Part shown: in pieces, positions 10,390 to 21,938 of the stretch
How the letters are laid out: the number at the start of each line of letters is the position of its first letter
How positions within the stretch are numbered: position 1 is the first letter of the stretch
DNA from: Canna indica
Taxonomy: Eukaryota > Streptophyta > Magnoliopsida > Zingiberales > Cannaceae
NCBI GenBank assembly: GCA_034359265.1
Contig: CP136897.1
Coordinates: 34,955,501 to 35,019,500 of the forward strand
DNA length: 64,000 bases
Reading direction: 5' to 3'
Position numbers and translations under genes: made by a program
Notes under the pieces: model-generated
What the model was told of the DNA's origin: nothing
Database searches by the model: none
Seen by the model: the letters and a program-made list of their open reading frames with translations, nothing else

Positions 10390-10755
10390 TTTTCTTACTA
10401 CCTATTTGATTGCACGACGAGATCATTTTTTTTACCAATCTTTCTAACCAAACGTTAAGGACGGACGACGTCGTCGCCATAAATCTTGGCCGTCGATCGC
10501 CCGCGCGGGGCCCGCCGCAACCTCTACTGCATGCTCGATCGACCAACCGACCCGAAAAATTAAAATTTGTAAATAAATAAGATGAATAACATTTCAATTA
10601 TTATTTTTCGTTTAAAACGGGCGTAACTCCGTGCATTATTGTCCGATTTCAGCTTTTCACGAGGCGCTGAAAGGCACGCGAAGAGACGAAGAAAATGACC
10701 CCGAGTTGTCCCTTGGACGCTCACCCTTATTAGCCGACGATCAAAAGTGCATGAC

Positions 10756-10874
10756 GGGTGCGATCATACTAGCACTAACGCTCCGAATCCCATCAGAACT
10801 CCGAAGTTAAGCGTGCTTGCGCGAGAGTGGTACTAGGATGGGTGACCCCTTGGGAAGTCCTCTCGTTGCACCTT
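10756..10874 (+). rRNA. 5S rRNA: 5S rRNA gene copy 23, family F65C
   Basis: Full length. Changes: C15T, A27T, G31A, G65C, A74G, C95T, G108T, T109C. This exact form recurs at 39702 and 44542. Confidence 0.95.
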
Positions 10875-11240
10875 TTTTTTTACTACCTATTTCATTGCAC
10901 GACGAGATCATTTTTTTTACCAATCTTTCTAACCAAACGTTAAGGACGGACGACATCGTCGCCATAAAATTTAGCTGTCGATCGCCCGCGCGGGGCCGGC
11001 CGCAACCTCTACGGCGGGCTCGATCGACCAACTGACCCGAAAAATTAAAATTTGTAAATAAATAAGAAAAATAACATTTCAATTATTATTTTTCATTTAA
11101 AACGGGCGTAACTCCGTGCATTATTGTCCGATTTCAGCTTTTCACGTGGCGCTGAAAGGCGCACGAACAGACGAAGAAAATGACCCTGAGCTGTCGCTCG
11201 GACGCTCACCCTTATTAGCCGACTATCAGAAGTGCATGAT

Positions 11241-11359
11241 GGGTGCGATCATAGCAGCACTAACGCACCGGATCCCATCAAAACTCCGAAGTTAAGCGTG
11301 CTTGGGCGAGAGTAGTACTAGGATTGGTGACCCCCTGGGAAGTCCTCGTGTTGCACCTT
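11241..11359 (+). rRNA. 5S rRNA: 5S rRNA gene copy 24, family F14G
   Basis: Full length. Changes: C14G, G41A, G85T. The A box is intact and the C box has one change. Upstream flank ends CATGAT. Confidence 0.95.
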
Positions 11360-11726
11360 TTTTTTTACTACCTATTTGATTGCACGACGAGATCATTTTT
11401 TTTACAAATCTTTCTAACCAAACGATAAGGACGGACGACGTCGTCGCCATAAAATTTATCTGTCGATCGCCCGCGCGGGGCCCTACGCAACCTCTACGGC
11501 CGGCTCGATCGAACAACCGACCCGAAAAATTAAAATTTGTAAACAAATAAGAAAAATAACATTTCAATTATTATTGCTCGTTTAAAACGGGCGTAACTCC
11601 GTGCATTATTGTCCGATTTTAGCTTTTCACGTTGCGCTGAAAGGCACGGGAAGATACGAAGAAAATGACCCCCGAACTCTCCCTCAGACGCTCACCCTTA
11701 TTAGCCGACGTTCAGAAGTGCATATC

Positions 11727-11845
11727 GAGTGCGATCATACCAGCACTAACGCACCGGATCCCATCAGAACTCCGAAGTTAAGCGTGCATGGGCGAGAGTA
11801 GTACTAGGATATGTGACCCCTTGGGAAGTCCTCTCGTTGCACCTT
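11727..11845 (+). rRNA. 5S rRNA: 5S rRNA gene copy 25, F62A with F65C-type 3' end
   Basis: Full length. Changes: G2A, T62A, G85A, G86T, C95T, G108T, T109C. The last two changes and the following spacer match copy 23, so this copy is the junction of the 971-bp duplication. Confidence 0.95.
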
Positions 11846-12211
11846 TTTTTTTACTACCTATTTCATTGCACGACGAGATCATTTTTTTTACCAATCTTTC
11901 TAACCAAACGTTAAGGACGGACGACATCGTCGCCATAAAATTTAGCTGTCGATCGCCCGCGCGGGGCCGGCCGCAACCTCTACGGCGGGCTCGATCGACC
12001 AACTGACCCGAAAAATTAAAATTTGTAAATAAATAAGAAAAATAACATTTCAATTATTATTTTTCATTTAAAACGGGCGTAACTCCGTGCATTATTGTCC
12101 GATTTCAGCTTTTCACGTGGCGCTGAAAGGCGCGCGAACAGACGAAGAAAATGACCCTGAGCTGTCGCTCGGACGCTCACCCTTATTAGCCGACTATCAG
12201 AAGTGCATGAT

Positions 12212-12330
12212 GGGTGCGATCATAGCAGCACTAACGCACCGGATCCCATCAAAACTCCGAAGTTAAGCGTGCTTGGGCGAGAGTAGTACTAGGATTGGTG
12301 ACCCCCTGGGAAGTCCTCGTGTTGCACCTT
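12212..12330 (+). rRNA. 5S rRNA: 5S rRNA gene copy 26, family F14G
   Basis: Full length. Changes: C14G, G41A, G85T. Identical in gene sequence to copy 24. Confidence 0.95.
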
Positions 12331-12697
12331 TTTTTTTACTACCTATTTGATTGCACGACGAGATCATTTTTTTTACAAATCTTTCTAACCAAACGATAAG
12401 GACGGACGACGTCGTCGCCATAAAATTTATCTGTCGATCGCCCGCGCGGGGCCCTACGCAACCTCTACGGCCGGCTCGATCGAACAACCGACCCGAAAAA
12501 TTAAAATTTGTAAACAAATAAGAAAAATAACATTTCAATTATTATTGCTCGTTTAAAACGGGCGTAACTCCGTGCATTATTGTCCGATTTTAGCTTTTCA
12601 CGTTGCGCTGAAAGGCACGGGAAGATACGAAGAAAATGACCCCCGAACTCTCCCTCAGACGCTCACCCTTATTAGCCGACGTTCAGAAGTGCATATC

Positions 12698-12816
12698 GAG
12701 TGCGATCATACCAGCACTAACGCACCGGATCCCATCAGAACTCCGAAGTTAAGCGTGCATGGGCGAGAGTAGTACTAGGATATGTGACCCCTTGGGAAGT
12801 CCTCGTGTTGCACCTT
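12698..12816 (+). rRNA. 5S rRNA: 5S rRNA gene copy 27, family F62A
   Basis: Full length. Changes: G2A, T62A, G85A, G86T, C95T. The normal 3' end here contrasts with copy 25. Confidence 0.95.
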
Positions 12817-13182
12817 TTTTTTTACTACCTATTTAATTGCACGACGAGATCATTTTTTTTACCAATCTTTCTAACCAAACGTTAAGGACGGACGACATCG
12901 TCGCCATACAATTTGGCTATCGATCGCCCGTGCGGGGACCGCCGCAACCTCTACGGCCGGCTCGATCGACCAAACGACCCGAAAAATTAAAATTTGTAAA
13001 CAAATAAGATAAATAACATTTCAATTATTATTTTTCGTTTAAAACGGGCGTAACTCCGTGCATTATTGTCCGATTTTAGCTTTTCACGTGGCAATGAAAG
13101 GCGCGCGAAGAGACGAAGAAAATGACCTTGAGTTGTCCCTCGGACGCTCACCCTTATTAGCCGACGATCAGAAGTGCATATC

Positions 13183-13301
13183 GGGTGCGATCATACCAGC
13201 ACTAACGCACCGGATCCCATCAGTACTCCGAAGTTAAGCGTGCTTGGGCGATTGTAGTACTAGGATGGGTGAACCCCTGGCAAGTCCTCGTGTTGCACCT
13301 T
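13183..13301 (+). rRNA. 5S rRNA: 5S rRNA gene copy 28, family F42T
   Basis: Full length. Changes: A42T, G70T, A71T, C91A, G99C. The A box is intact but the intermediate element and C box are changed. The terminator reads TTTTTCTTAC, a short run. Confidence 0.95.
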
Positions 13302-13667
13302 TTTCTTACTACCTATTTGATTGCACGACGAGATCTTTTTTTTTACCAATCTTTCTAACCAAACGTTAAGGACGGACGACGTCGTCGCCATAAATCTTGG
13401 CTGTCGATCGCCCGCGCGGGGCCCGCCGCAACCTCTACGGCCGGCTCGATCGACCGACCGACCCGAAAAATTAAAATTTGTAAATAAATAAGAAAAATAA
13501 CATTTCAATTATTATTTTTCATTTAAAACGGGCATAACCCCGTGCATTATTGTCCGATTTTAGCTTTTCACGTGGCGCTGAAAGGCGCGCGAAGAGACGA
13601 AGAAGATGACCCCCGAACTCTCCCTCGGACGCTCACCCTTAATACACGACGATCAGAAGTGCATATT

Positions 13668-13786
13668 GAGTGCGATCATAGCAGCACTAATGCACCGGAT
13701 CCCATCAGAACTTCGAAGTTAAGCGTTCTTGGGCGAGAGTAGTACTAGGATGGGTGACCCTCCCGGAAGTCCTCGTGTTGAACTTG
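13668..13786 (+). rRNA. 5S rRNA: 5S rRNA gene copy 29, family F94T
   Basis: Full length but heavily changed: G2A, C14G, C24T, C46T, G60T, C94T, T96C, G97C, C114A. G60T hits helix II and C114A the terminal stem. Probably non-functional. The upstream element reads TTAATA. Confidence 0.93.
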
Positions 13787-14071
13787 TTTTTTTACTACCT
13801 ATTTGATTGCACGACGAGATCATTTTTTTACCAATCTTTCTAACCAAACATTAAGGACGGACGACGTCGTCGCCATAAAATTTGGCTGTCGATCGCCCGC
13901 CGCAACCTCTACGTCCGGCTCGATCGACCAACCGACCCGAAAAATAACATTTCAATTATTATTTCAGCTTTTCACGTGGCGCTGAAAGTCGCGCGAAGAG
14001 ACTAAGAAAATGACCCCCGAACTCTCCCTCGGATGCTCACCCTTATTAGCGGACGATCAGAAGTTCATATC
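13787..14071 (+). other. Short spacer with three deletions (404-bp unit)
   Basis: Compared with the type spacer it lacks 11 bp in the GC-rich block, 27 bp between two GAAAAAT copies in the AT-rich block, and 43 bp ending at the TTTCAGC hairpin arm. The third deletion removes the conserved block with CGTAACTCCGTGCATTATTG. Related spacers near 29.3 and 49.6 kb carry only the first two. Confidence 0.85.
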
Positions 14072-14190
14072 GGGTGCGATCATACCAGCACTAACGCACT
14101 GGATCCCATCAGAACTCCGAAGTTAAGCGTGCTTGGGCGAGAGTAGTACTAGGATGGGTGACCCCCTGGGATGTCCTCGCGTTGCACCTT
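14072..14190 (+). rRNA. 5S rRNA: 5S rRNA gene copy 30, family F101T, intact control region
   Basis: Full length. Changes: C29T, A101T, T109C only. The internal promoter region matches the reference, so this is a fair candidate for an active copy, though its upstream spacer is shortened. Confidence 0.96.
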
Positions 14191-14557
14191 TTTTTTTAAC
14201 TACCTATTTGATTGCACGACGAGATCATTTTTTTTACCAATCTTTCTAAGCAAACGTTGAGGACGGACGGCGTCGTCGCCATAAAATTTGGCTGTCGTTC
14301 GCCCGCGCGGGGCCCGCCGCAACCTCTACGACCGGCTCGATCGACCAACCGACCCAAAAAATTAAAATTTGTAAATAAATAAGAAAAATAACATTTCAAT
14401 TATTATTTTTCGTTTAAAACGGGCGTAACTCCGTGCATTATTGTTCGATTTTAGCTTTTCACGTGGCGTTGAAAGGCGCGCGAAGAGACGAAGAAAATGA
14501 CCCAGAGCTGTCCCTCGGACGCTGACCCTTATTAGCCGACGATCAGAATTGCATGAC

Positions 14558-14676
14558 GGGTGCGATCATACCAGCACTAACGCACCGGATCCCATCAAAA
14601 CTTCGAACTTAAGCGTGCTTGATCGAGAGTAGTACTAGGATGGGTGACCCCCTGGGAAGTCCTTGTGTTGCACCGA
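14558..14676 (+). rRNA. 5S rRNA: 5S rRNA gene copy 31, family F65A
   Basis: Full length. Changes: G41A, C46T, G51C, G65A, G66T, C107T. First of the family recognised by GAACTTAAG and CTTGATCGAG. The T-run starts after CACCGA. Confidence 0.95.
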
Positions 14677-15045
14677 TTTTTTTACTACCTATTTGATTGC
14701 ACGACGAGATCATTTTTTTTACTACCAATCTTTCTAACCAATCGTTAAGGACGGACGACGTCGTCGCCATAAAATTTGGCTGTCCGTCGCCCGCGCGGGG
14801 CCCATCGCAACCTCTATGGCCGGCTCGATCGACCAACCGACCCGAAAAATTAAAATTTGTAAATAAATAAGAAAAATGACATTTCAATTATTATTTTTCG
14901 TTTAAAACGGGCGTAACTCCGTGCATTATTGTCCGATTCCAGCTTTTCACGTGGCGCTGAAAGGCGCGCGAAGAGACAAAGAAAATGATCCCGAGCTGTC
15001 CCTCGGACGCTCACCCTTATTAGCCAACGATCAGAAGTGCATGAC

Positions 15046-15164
15046 GGGTGCGATCATATCAGCACTAACGCACCGGATCCCATCAGAACTTCGACGTTAA
15101 GCGTGCTTTTGCGAGAGTAGTACTAGGATGGGTGACCCCTTCGGAAGTCCTCGTGTTGCACCTT
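15046..15164 (+). rRNA. 5S rRNA: 5S rRNA gene copy 32, divergent
   Basis: Full length. Changes: C14T, C46T, A50C, G64T, G65T, C95T, G97C. Both G64T and G65T weaken helix II and alter the A box. No exact counterpart elsewhere in the window. Confidence 0.95.
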
Positions 15165-15530
15165 TTTTTTTACTACCTATTTGATTGCTCGACGAGATCA
15201 TTTTTTTTACCAATCTTTCTAACCAAACGTTAAGGACGGACGACGTCGTCGCCATAAAATTTGGCTGTCGATCGCCCGCGCGGGGCCCGCCGCAACCTGT
15301 ACAGCCGGCTCGATCGACCAACCGACCCAAAAAATTAAAATTTGTAAATAAATAAGAAAAATGACATTTCAATTATTATTTTTCGTTTAAAACGGGCGTA
15401 ACTCCGTGCATTATTGTCCGATTCCAGCTTTTCACGTGGCGCTGAAACGCGCGCGAAGAGACGAAGAAAATGACCCCGAGTTGTCCCTCGGATGCTCACC
15501 CTTATTAGCCGACGATCAGAAGTGCATGAC

Positions 15531-15649
15531 GGGTGCGATCATACTAGCACTAACGCACCGGATCCCATCAGAACTCCGAAGTTAAGCGTGCTTGCGCGAG
15601 AGTGGTACTAGGATGGGTGACCCCTTCTGAAGTCCTCGTGTTGCACCTT
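15531..15649 (+). rRNA. 5S rRNA: 5S rRNA gene copy 33, family F65C
   Basis: Full length. Changes: C15T, G65C, A74G, C95T, G97C, G98T. Confidence 0.95.
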
Positions 15650-16015
15650 TTTTTTTACTACCTATTTGATTGCACGACGAGATCTTTTTTTTTACCATTC
15701 TTTCTAACCAAACGTTAAGGACGGACGACGTCGTCGCCATTAAATTTGGCTGTCGATCGCCCGCGCGGGGCCCGCCGCAACCTCTACGGCCGGCTCGATC
15801 GACCAACCGACCCGAAAAATTAAAATTTGTAAATAAATAAGAAAAATAATATTTCAATATTATTTTTCGTTTAAAACGGGTGTAACTCCGTGCATTATTG
15901 GCCGATTTCAGCTTTTCACGTGGCGCTGAAAGGCGCGCAAAGAGACAAAGAAAATGACCCCCGAACTCTCCCTCAGATGCTCACCCATACTAGGCGACGA
16001 TCGGAAGTGCATATT

Positions 16016-16138
16016 GGGTGTGATCATACCAGCACTAACGCATCGAATCCCATCAGAACTTCGAAGTTAAGTGTGCTTGGGCGAGAGTAGTACTAGGATG
16101 GGTGACCCCCTAGGAAGTCCTCCCTCGCATTGCATCTT
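16016..16138 (+). rRNA. 5S rRNA: 5S rRNA gene copy 34, 4-nt insertion (F+4)
   Basis: 123-nt copy with an extra CCTC, a tandem doubling, after position 107. Other changes: C6T, C28T, G31A, C46T, C57T, G97A, T109C, G110A, C116T. The insertion offsets the 3' strand of the terminal stem region, so this is likely a pseudogene. Same insertion at 31450 and 52269. Confidence 0.92.
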
Positions 16139-16504
16139 TTTTTTTACTACCTATTTGATTGCATGACTAGATCATTTTTTTTACCAATCTTCCTAACCAA
16201 ACGTTAAGAACGGACGACGTCGTCGCCATAAATCTTGGCTGTCGATCGCCCGCGCGGGGCCCGCCGCAACCTCTACGGCCGGCTCGATCGACCAACCGAC
16301 ACGAAAAATTAAAATTTGTAAATAAATAGGAAAAATAACATTTCAATTATTATTTTTCGTTTAAAACGGGCGTAACTCCGTGCATTAGTGTCCGATTTCA
16401 GCTTTTCACGTGGCGCTGAAACGTGCGCGAAGAGATGAAGAAAATGACCCCGAGTTGTCCCTCGGACGCTCACCCTTATTAGCCGACGATCAGAAGTGCA
16501 TGAC

Positions 16505-16623
16505 GGGTGCGATCATACTAGCACTAACGCACCGGATCCCATCAGAACTTCGAAATTAAGTGTGCTTGCGCGAGAGTGGTACTAGGATGGGTGACCCCTT
16601 GGGAAGTCCTCGTGTTGCACCTT
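16505..16623 (+). rRNA. 5S rRNA: 5S rRNA gene copy 35, family F65C
   Basis: Full length. Changes: C15T, C46T, G51A, C57T, G65C, A74G, C95T. Several A-box changes. Confidence 0.95.
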
Positions 16624-16989
16624 TTTTTTTACTACCTATTTGATTGCACGACGAGATCATTTTTTTTACCACTCTTTCTAACCAAATGTTAAGGACGGAT
16701 GATGTCATCGGCATAAAATTTGGCTGTCGATCGCCCGCGCGGGGCCCGCCGCAACCTCTACGGCCGGCTCGATCGACCAACCGACCCGAAAAATTATAAT
16801 TTGTAAATAAATAAGAAAAATAACATTTCAATTATTATTTTTCGTTTAAAACGGGCGTAACACCGTGCATTATTGTCCGATTTCAGCTTTTCACGTGGCG
16901 CTGAAAGGCGCGCGAAGAGACGAAGAAAATGACCCCGAGCTGTCCCTCGGACGCTGACCCTTATTAGCCGACGATCAGAATTGCATGAC

Positions 16990-17108
16990 GGGTGCGATCA
17001 TAGCAGCACTAACGCACCGGATCCCATCAAAACTTCGAACTTAAGCGTGCTTGATCGAGAGTAGTACTAGGATGGGTGACCCCCTGGGAAGTCCTTGTGT
17101 TGCACTGA
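16990..17108 (+). rRNA. 5S rRNA: 5S rRNA gene copy 36, family F65A
   Basis: Full length. Changes: C14G, G41A, C46T, G51C, G65A, G66T, C107T, C117T. C14G is added to the usual F65A set. Confidence 0.95.
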
Positions 17109-17477
17109 TTTTTTTACTACCTATTTGATTGCACGACGAGATCATTTTTTTTACTACCAATCTTTCTAACCAATCGTTAAGGATGGACGACGTCGTCGCC
17201 ATAAAATTTGGATGTCCGTCGCCCGCGCGGGGCCCGCCGCAACCTCTACGGCCGGCTCGATCGACCAACCGACCCGAAAAATTAAAATTTGTAAATAAAT
17301 AAGAAAAATGACATTTCAATTATTATTTTTCGTTTAAAACGGGCGTAACTCTGTGCATTATTGTCCGATTCTAGCTTTTCACGTGGCGCTGAAACGAGCG
17401 CGAAGAGACGAAGAAAATGACCCCGAGTTGTCCCTCGGACGCTCACCCTTATTAGCCAACGATCAGAAGTGCATGAC

Positions 17478-17596
17478 GGGTGCGATCATACTAGCACTAA
17501 CGCACCGGATCCCATTAGAACTCCGAAGTTAAGCGTGCTTGCGCGAGAGTGGTACTAGGATGGGTGACCCCTTCGGAAGTCCTCGTGTTGCTCCTT
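17478..17596 (+). rRNA. 5S rRNA: 5S rRNA gene copy 37, family F65C
   Basis: Full length. Changes: C15T, C39T, G65C, A74G, C95T, G97C, A115T. Counterpart at 55680. Confidence 0.95.
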
Positions 17597-17962
17597 TTTT
17601 TTTACTACCTATTTGATTGCTCGACGAGATCATTTTTTTTACCAATCTTTCTAACCAAACGTTAAGGACGGACGACGTCGTCGCCATAAAATTTGGCTGT
17701 CGATCGCCCGCGCGGGGCCCGCCGCAACCTGTACAGCCGGCTCGATCGACCAACCGACCCAAAAAATTAAAAATTGTAAATAAATAAGAAAAATGACATT
17801 TCAATTATTATTTTTCGTTTAAAACGGGCGTAACTCCGTGCATTATTGTCCGATTCCAGCTTTTCACGTGGCGCTGAAACGCGCGCGAAGAGACGAAGAA
17901 AATGACCCCGAGTTGTCCCTCGGACGCTCACCCTTATTAGTCGACGATCAGAAGTGCATGAC

Positions 17963-18081
17963 AGGTGCGATCATACTAGCACTAACGCACCGGATCCCAT
18001 CAGAACTCCGAAGTTAAGCGTGCTTGCGCGAGAGTGGTACTAGGATGGGTGACCCCTTCGGAAGTCCTCGTGTTGCACCTT
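17963..18081 (+). rRNA. 5S rRNA: 5S rRNA gene copy 38, family F65C
   Basis: Full length. Changes: G1A, C15T, G65C, A74G, C95T, G97C. Confidence 0.95.
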
Positions 18082-18446
18082 TTTTTTTACTACCTATTTG
18101 ATTGCCCGACGAGATCTTTTTTTTTACCAATCTTTCTAACCAAACGTTAAGGACGGACGACGTCGTCGCCATAAAATTTGGCTGTCGATCGCCCGCGCGG
18201 GGCCCGCCGCAACCTCTACGGCCGGCTCGATCGACCAACGGACCCGAAAAATTAAAATTTGTAAATAAATAAGAAAAATAATATTTCAATATTATTTTTC
18301 GTTTAAAACGGGCGTAACTCCGTGCATTATTGTCCGATTTCAGCTTTTCACGTGGCGCTGAAAGGCGCGCGTAGAGAGGAAGAAAATGACCCCGAGTTAT
18401 CCCTCGGACGCTCACCCTTATTAGCCGACGATCAGAAGTGCATGAC

Positions 18447-18565
18447 GGGTGCAATCATACTAGTACTAACGCACCGGATTCCATCAGAACTCCGAAGTGA
18501 AGCGGGCTTGCGCGAGAGTGGTACTAGGATGGGTGACCCCTTGGGAAGTCCTCGTGTTGCACTTT
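18447..18565 (+). rRNA. 5S rRNA: 5S rRNA gene copy 39, family F65C
   Basis: Full length. Changes: G7A, C15T, C18T, C34T, T53G, T59G, G65C, A74G, C95T, C117T. T53G and T59G damage the A box; C18T weakens helix II. Counterparts at 33396 and 56649. Confidence 0.94.
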
Positions 18566-18931
18566 TTTTTTTACTACCTATTTGATTGCACAACGAGATC
18601 ATATTTTTACCAATCTTTCTAACCAAACGTTAAGGACGGACGACGTCGTCGCCATAAATCATGGCTGTCGATCGTCCGCGCGGGGCCCGCCGCAACCTCT
18701 ACGGCAGGCTCGATCGAGCAACCGACCCGAAAAATTAAAATTTGTAAATAAATAAGAAAAATAACATTGCAATTATTATTTTTTGTTTAAAATATGCGTA
18801 ACTCCGTGCATTATTGTTCGATTTCAGCTTTTCACGTGACGCTGAAAGGCGCGCGAAGAGATGAAGAAAATGACCCCCGAACTCTCCCTCGGACGCTCAC
18901 CCTTATTAGCCGACGATCAGAAGTGCATGAC

Positions 18932-19050
18932 GGGTGCGATCATATCAGCACTAACGCACCGGATCCCATCAGAACTTCGAAGTTAAGCGTGCTTGTGCGA
19001 GAATAGTACTAGGATGGGTAACCCCCTGGGAAGTCCTCGCGTTGCACCTT
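18932..19050 (+). rRNA. 5S rRNA: 5S rRNA gene copy 40, family F65T
   Basis: Full length. Changes: C14T, C46T, G65T, G72A, G89A, T109C. G72A lies in the intermediate element and G89A in the C box. Confidence 0.95.
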
Positions 19051-19417
19051 TTTTTTTACTACATATTTATTTGCACGACGAGATCATTTTTTTTACCAAT
19101 CTTTCTAACCAAACATTAAGGACGGACGACGTCGTCAACATAAAATTTGGCTGTCGATCGCCCGCGGGGGGCCCGCCGCAAACTCTATGGCCGGCTCCAT
19201 CGACCAACCGACCCAAAAAATTAAAATTTGTAAATAAATAAGAAAAATAACATTTCAATTATTATTTTTCGTTTAAAACGGGCGTAACTCCGTGCATTAT
19301 TGTCCGATTTCAGCTATTCACGTGGCGCTGAAAGGCGCGCGAAGAGATGAAGAAAATGACCCCGAAACTCTCCCTCGGACTGTCACCCTTATTATCCGAC
19401 GATCAGAAGTGGATAAC

Positions 19418-19536
19418 GGTTGCGATCATACCAGCACTAACGCATCGGATCCCATCAGAACTCCGAAGTTAAGCGTGCTTGGGCGATAGTAGTACTAGGA
19501 TGGGTGACCCCTTGGGAAGTCCTCATGTTGCACTTT
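19418..19536 (+). rRNA. 5S rRNA: 5S rRNA gene copy 41, family F70T
   Basis: Full length. Changes: G3T, C28T, G70T, C95T, G108A, C117T. The terminator is TTTTTCTTTT-like, broken by a C, as in most of the family. Confidence 0.95.
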
Positions 19537-19902
19537 TTCTTTTACAACCTATTTGATTGCACGACGACATCATTTTTTTTACCAATCTTTCTAACCAAAC
19601 GTAAAGGACGGACGACGTCGTCGCCATAAATCTTGGCTGTCGATCGCCCGCGCGGGGCCCGCCGCAACCTCTACGGCCGGCTCGATCGACCAACCGACCC
19701 GAAAAATTAAAATTTGTAAATAAATAAGAAAAATAACATTTCAATTATTGTTTTTCGTTTAAAACGGGCGTAACTCCGTGCATTATTGTCCGATTTCAGC
19801 TTTTCACGTGGCGCTGAAAGGCGCGCGAAGAGACGAAGAAAATGACCACGAGCTGTCCCTCGGACGCTCACCCTTATTAGCCGACGATCAGAAGTGCATG
19901 AC

Positions 19903-20021
19903 GGGTGTGATCATACCAGCACTAACGAACCGGATCCGATCAGAACTCCGAAGTTAAGTGTGCTTGGGCGAGAGTAGTATTAGGATGGGTGACCCCCTCG
20001 GAAGTCCTCGTGTTGCACCTT
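19903..20021 (+). rRNA. 5S rRNA: 5S rRNA gene copy 42, family F36G
   Basis: Full length. Changes: C6T, C26A, C36G, C57T, C78T, G97C. Followed by a 473-bp unit spacer with the 11-bp GC deletion. Confidence 0.95.
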
Positions 20022-20125
20022 TTTTTTTTAACCTATTTGATTGCATGACGAGATCATTTTTTTTACCAATCTTTCTAACCAAACGTTAAGGACGGACGAC
20101 GTCGTCGCCATAAAATTTGGCTGTC

Positions 20126-20142
20126 GATCGCCCGCCGCAACC
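20126..20142. other. 11-bp deletion site in the GC-rich spacer block
   Basis: Here the spacer reads GATCGCCCGCCGCAACC. The usual form has two CCCGC copies separated by GCGGGG; one copy plus the six bases is missing. The same loss is seen near 13891, 21569, 29284, 41381, 49618, 57841 and 59284. Confidence 0.85.
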
Positions 20143-20375
20143 TCTACGGCCGGCTCGATCGGCCAATCGACCCGAAAAATTAAAATTTGTAAATAAATAA
20201 GAAAAATAGCATTTCAATTATTATTTTTCATTTAAAACGGGCGTAACTCCGTGCATTATTGTCCGATTTCAGCTTTTCACGTGGCGCTGAAAGGCACGCG
20301 AAGAGACGAAGAAAATGACCCCGAGCTGTCCCTCGGACGCTCACCCTTATTAGCCGACGATCAGAAGTGCATGAC

Positions 20376-20494
20376 GGGTGCGATCATATCAGCACTAACG
20401 CACCGGATCCCATCAGAACTTCGAAGTTAAGAGGGCTTGTGCGAGAGTAGTACTAGGATGGGTGACCCCCTGGGAAGTCCTCGCGTTGCACCTT
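20376..20494 (+). rRNA. 5S rRNA: 5S rRNA gene copy 43, family F65T
   Basis: Full length. Changes: C14T, C46T, C57A, T59G, G65T, T109C. Confidence 0.95.
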
Positions 20495-20860
20495 TTTTTT
20501 TACTACCTATTTGATTGCACGACGAGATCATTTTTTTTACCAATCTTTCTAACCAAACGTTAAGGACAGACGACGTCGCCGCCATAAAATTTGGCTGTCG
20601 TCGCCCGCGCGGGGCCCGCCGCAAACTCTACGGCCGGCTCCATCGACCAACCGACCCGAAAAATTAAAATTTGTAAATAAATAAGAAAAATAACATTTCA
20701 ATTATTATTTTTCGTTTAAAACGAGCGTAACTCCGTGCATTATTGATCGATTTCAGCTGTTCACGTGGCGCTGAAAGGCGCGCGAAGAGATGAAGAAAAT
20801 GACCCCCGAAATCTCCCTCGGACGCTCACCCTTATTAGCCGACGATCAGAAGTGCATAAC

Positions 20861-20979
20861 GGTTGCGATCATACCAGCACTAACGCATCGAATCCCATCA
20901 GAACTCCGAAGTTAAGCGTGCTTGGGCGATACTAGTACTAGTATGGGTGACCCCTTGGGAAGTCCTCATGTTGCACTTT
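20861..20979 (+). rRNA. 5S rRNA: 5S rRNA gene copy 44, family F70T
   Basis: Full length. Changes: G3T, C28T, G31A, G70T, G72C, G82T, C95T, G108A, C117T. G72C creates the string ACTAGTACTAGT. Same form at 36307, 42117 and 58578. Confidence 0.95.
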
Positions 20980-21345
20980 TTCTTTTACTACCTATTTGAT
21001 TGCACGACGAGATCATTTTTTTTACCAATCTTTCTAACCAAACGTTAAGGACGGACGACGTTGTCGCCATAAATCTTGGCTGTCGATCGCCCGCGCGGGG
21101 CCCGCCGCAACCTCTACGGCCGGCTCGATCGACCAACCGACCCGAAAAATTAAAATTTGTAAATAAATAAGGAAAATAACATTTCAATTATTATTTTTCG
21201 TTTAAAAGGGGCGTAACTCCGTTCATTATTGTCCGATTTCAGCTTTTCACGTGGCGCTGAAAGGCGCGCGAAGAGAGGAAGAAAATGACCCCGAGTTGTC
21301 CCTCGGACGCTCACCCTTATTAGCCGACGATCAGAAGTACATGAC

Positions 21346-21464
21346 GGGTGCGATCATGCCAGCACTAACGCACCGGATCCGATCAGAACTCCGAAGTTAA
21401 GCGTGCTTGGTCGAGAGTAGTACTAGGATGGGTGACCTCTTGGGAAGCCCTCATGTTGCACCTT
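21346..21464 (+). rRNA. 5S rRNA: 5S rRNA gene copy 45, family F36G
   Basis: Full length. Changes: A13G, C36G, G66T, C93T, C95T, T103C, G108A. The only copy I noticed with T at 93, the usual plant base as I recall it. Confidence 0.95.
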
Positions 21465-21819
21465 TTTTTTTTAACCTATTTGAGTGCATAACGAGCTCAT
21501 TTTTTTTACCAATCTTTCAAACCAAACGTTAAGGACGGACGACGTCGTCGCCATAAAATTTGGCTGTCGATCGCCCGCCGCAACCTCTACGACCGGCTCG
21601 ATCGACCAACCGACTCGAAAAATTAAAATTTGTAAATAAATAAGAAAAATAACATTTCAATTATTATTTTTCATTTAAAACGGGCATAACTCCGTGCATT
21701 ATTGTCCGATTTCAGCTTTTCACGTGGCGCTAAAAGGCGCGCAAAGAGACGAAGAAAATGACCCCTGAACTCTCCCTCGGAGGCTCACCCTTATTAGCCG
21801 ACAATCAGAAGTGCATATC

Positions 21820-21938
21820 GGGTGTGATCATACCAGCACTAACGCACCGGATCCCATCAGAACTCCGAAGTTAAGGGTGCTTGGGCGAGAGTAGTACTAG
21901 GATGGGTGACCCCTTGGGAAGTCCTCGCGTTGCACCTT
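21820..21938 (+). rRNA. 5S rRNA: 5S rRNA gene copy 46, family F57G
   Basis: Full length. Changes: C6T, C57G, C95T, T109C. Confidence 0.95.

Larger units (their letters stand above)
10845..12786 (+). repeat. Two-unit tandem duplication, period 971 bp
   Basis: The segment of about 971 bp from 10845 recurs immediately from about 11816 with very few differences (GCACG near 11160 against GCGCG near 12131). Both junctions fall inside a 5S gene, between positions 86 and 108, as expected of unequal crossover between C boxes. Confidence 0.85.

Noticed and set aside
13787..14071. Insertion or transposon footprint as the cause of the 404-bp unit
   Set aside because: The length change is fully explained by three deletions of 11, 27 and 43 bp with short repeats at their ends. 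No foreign sequence is present.
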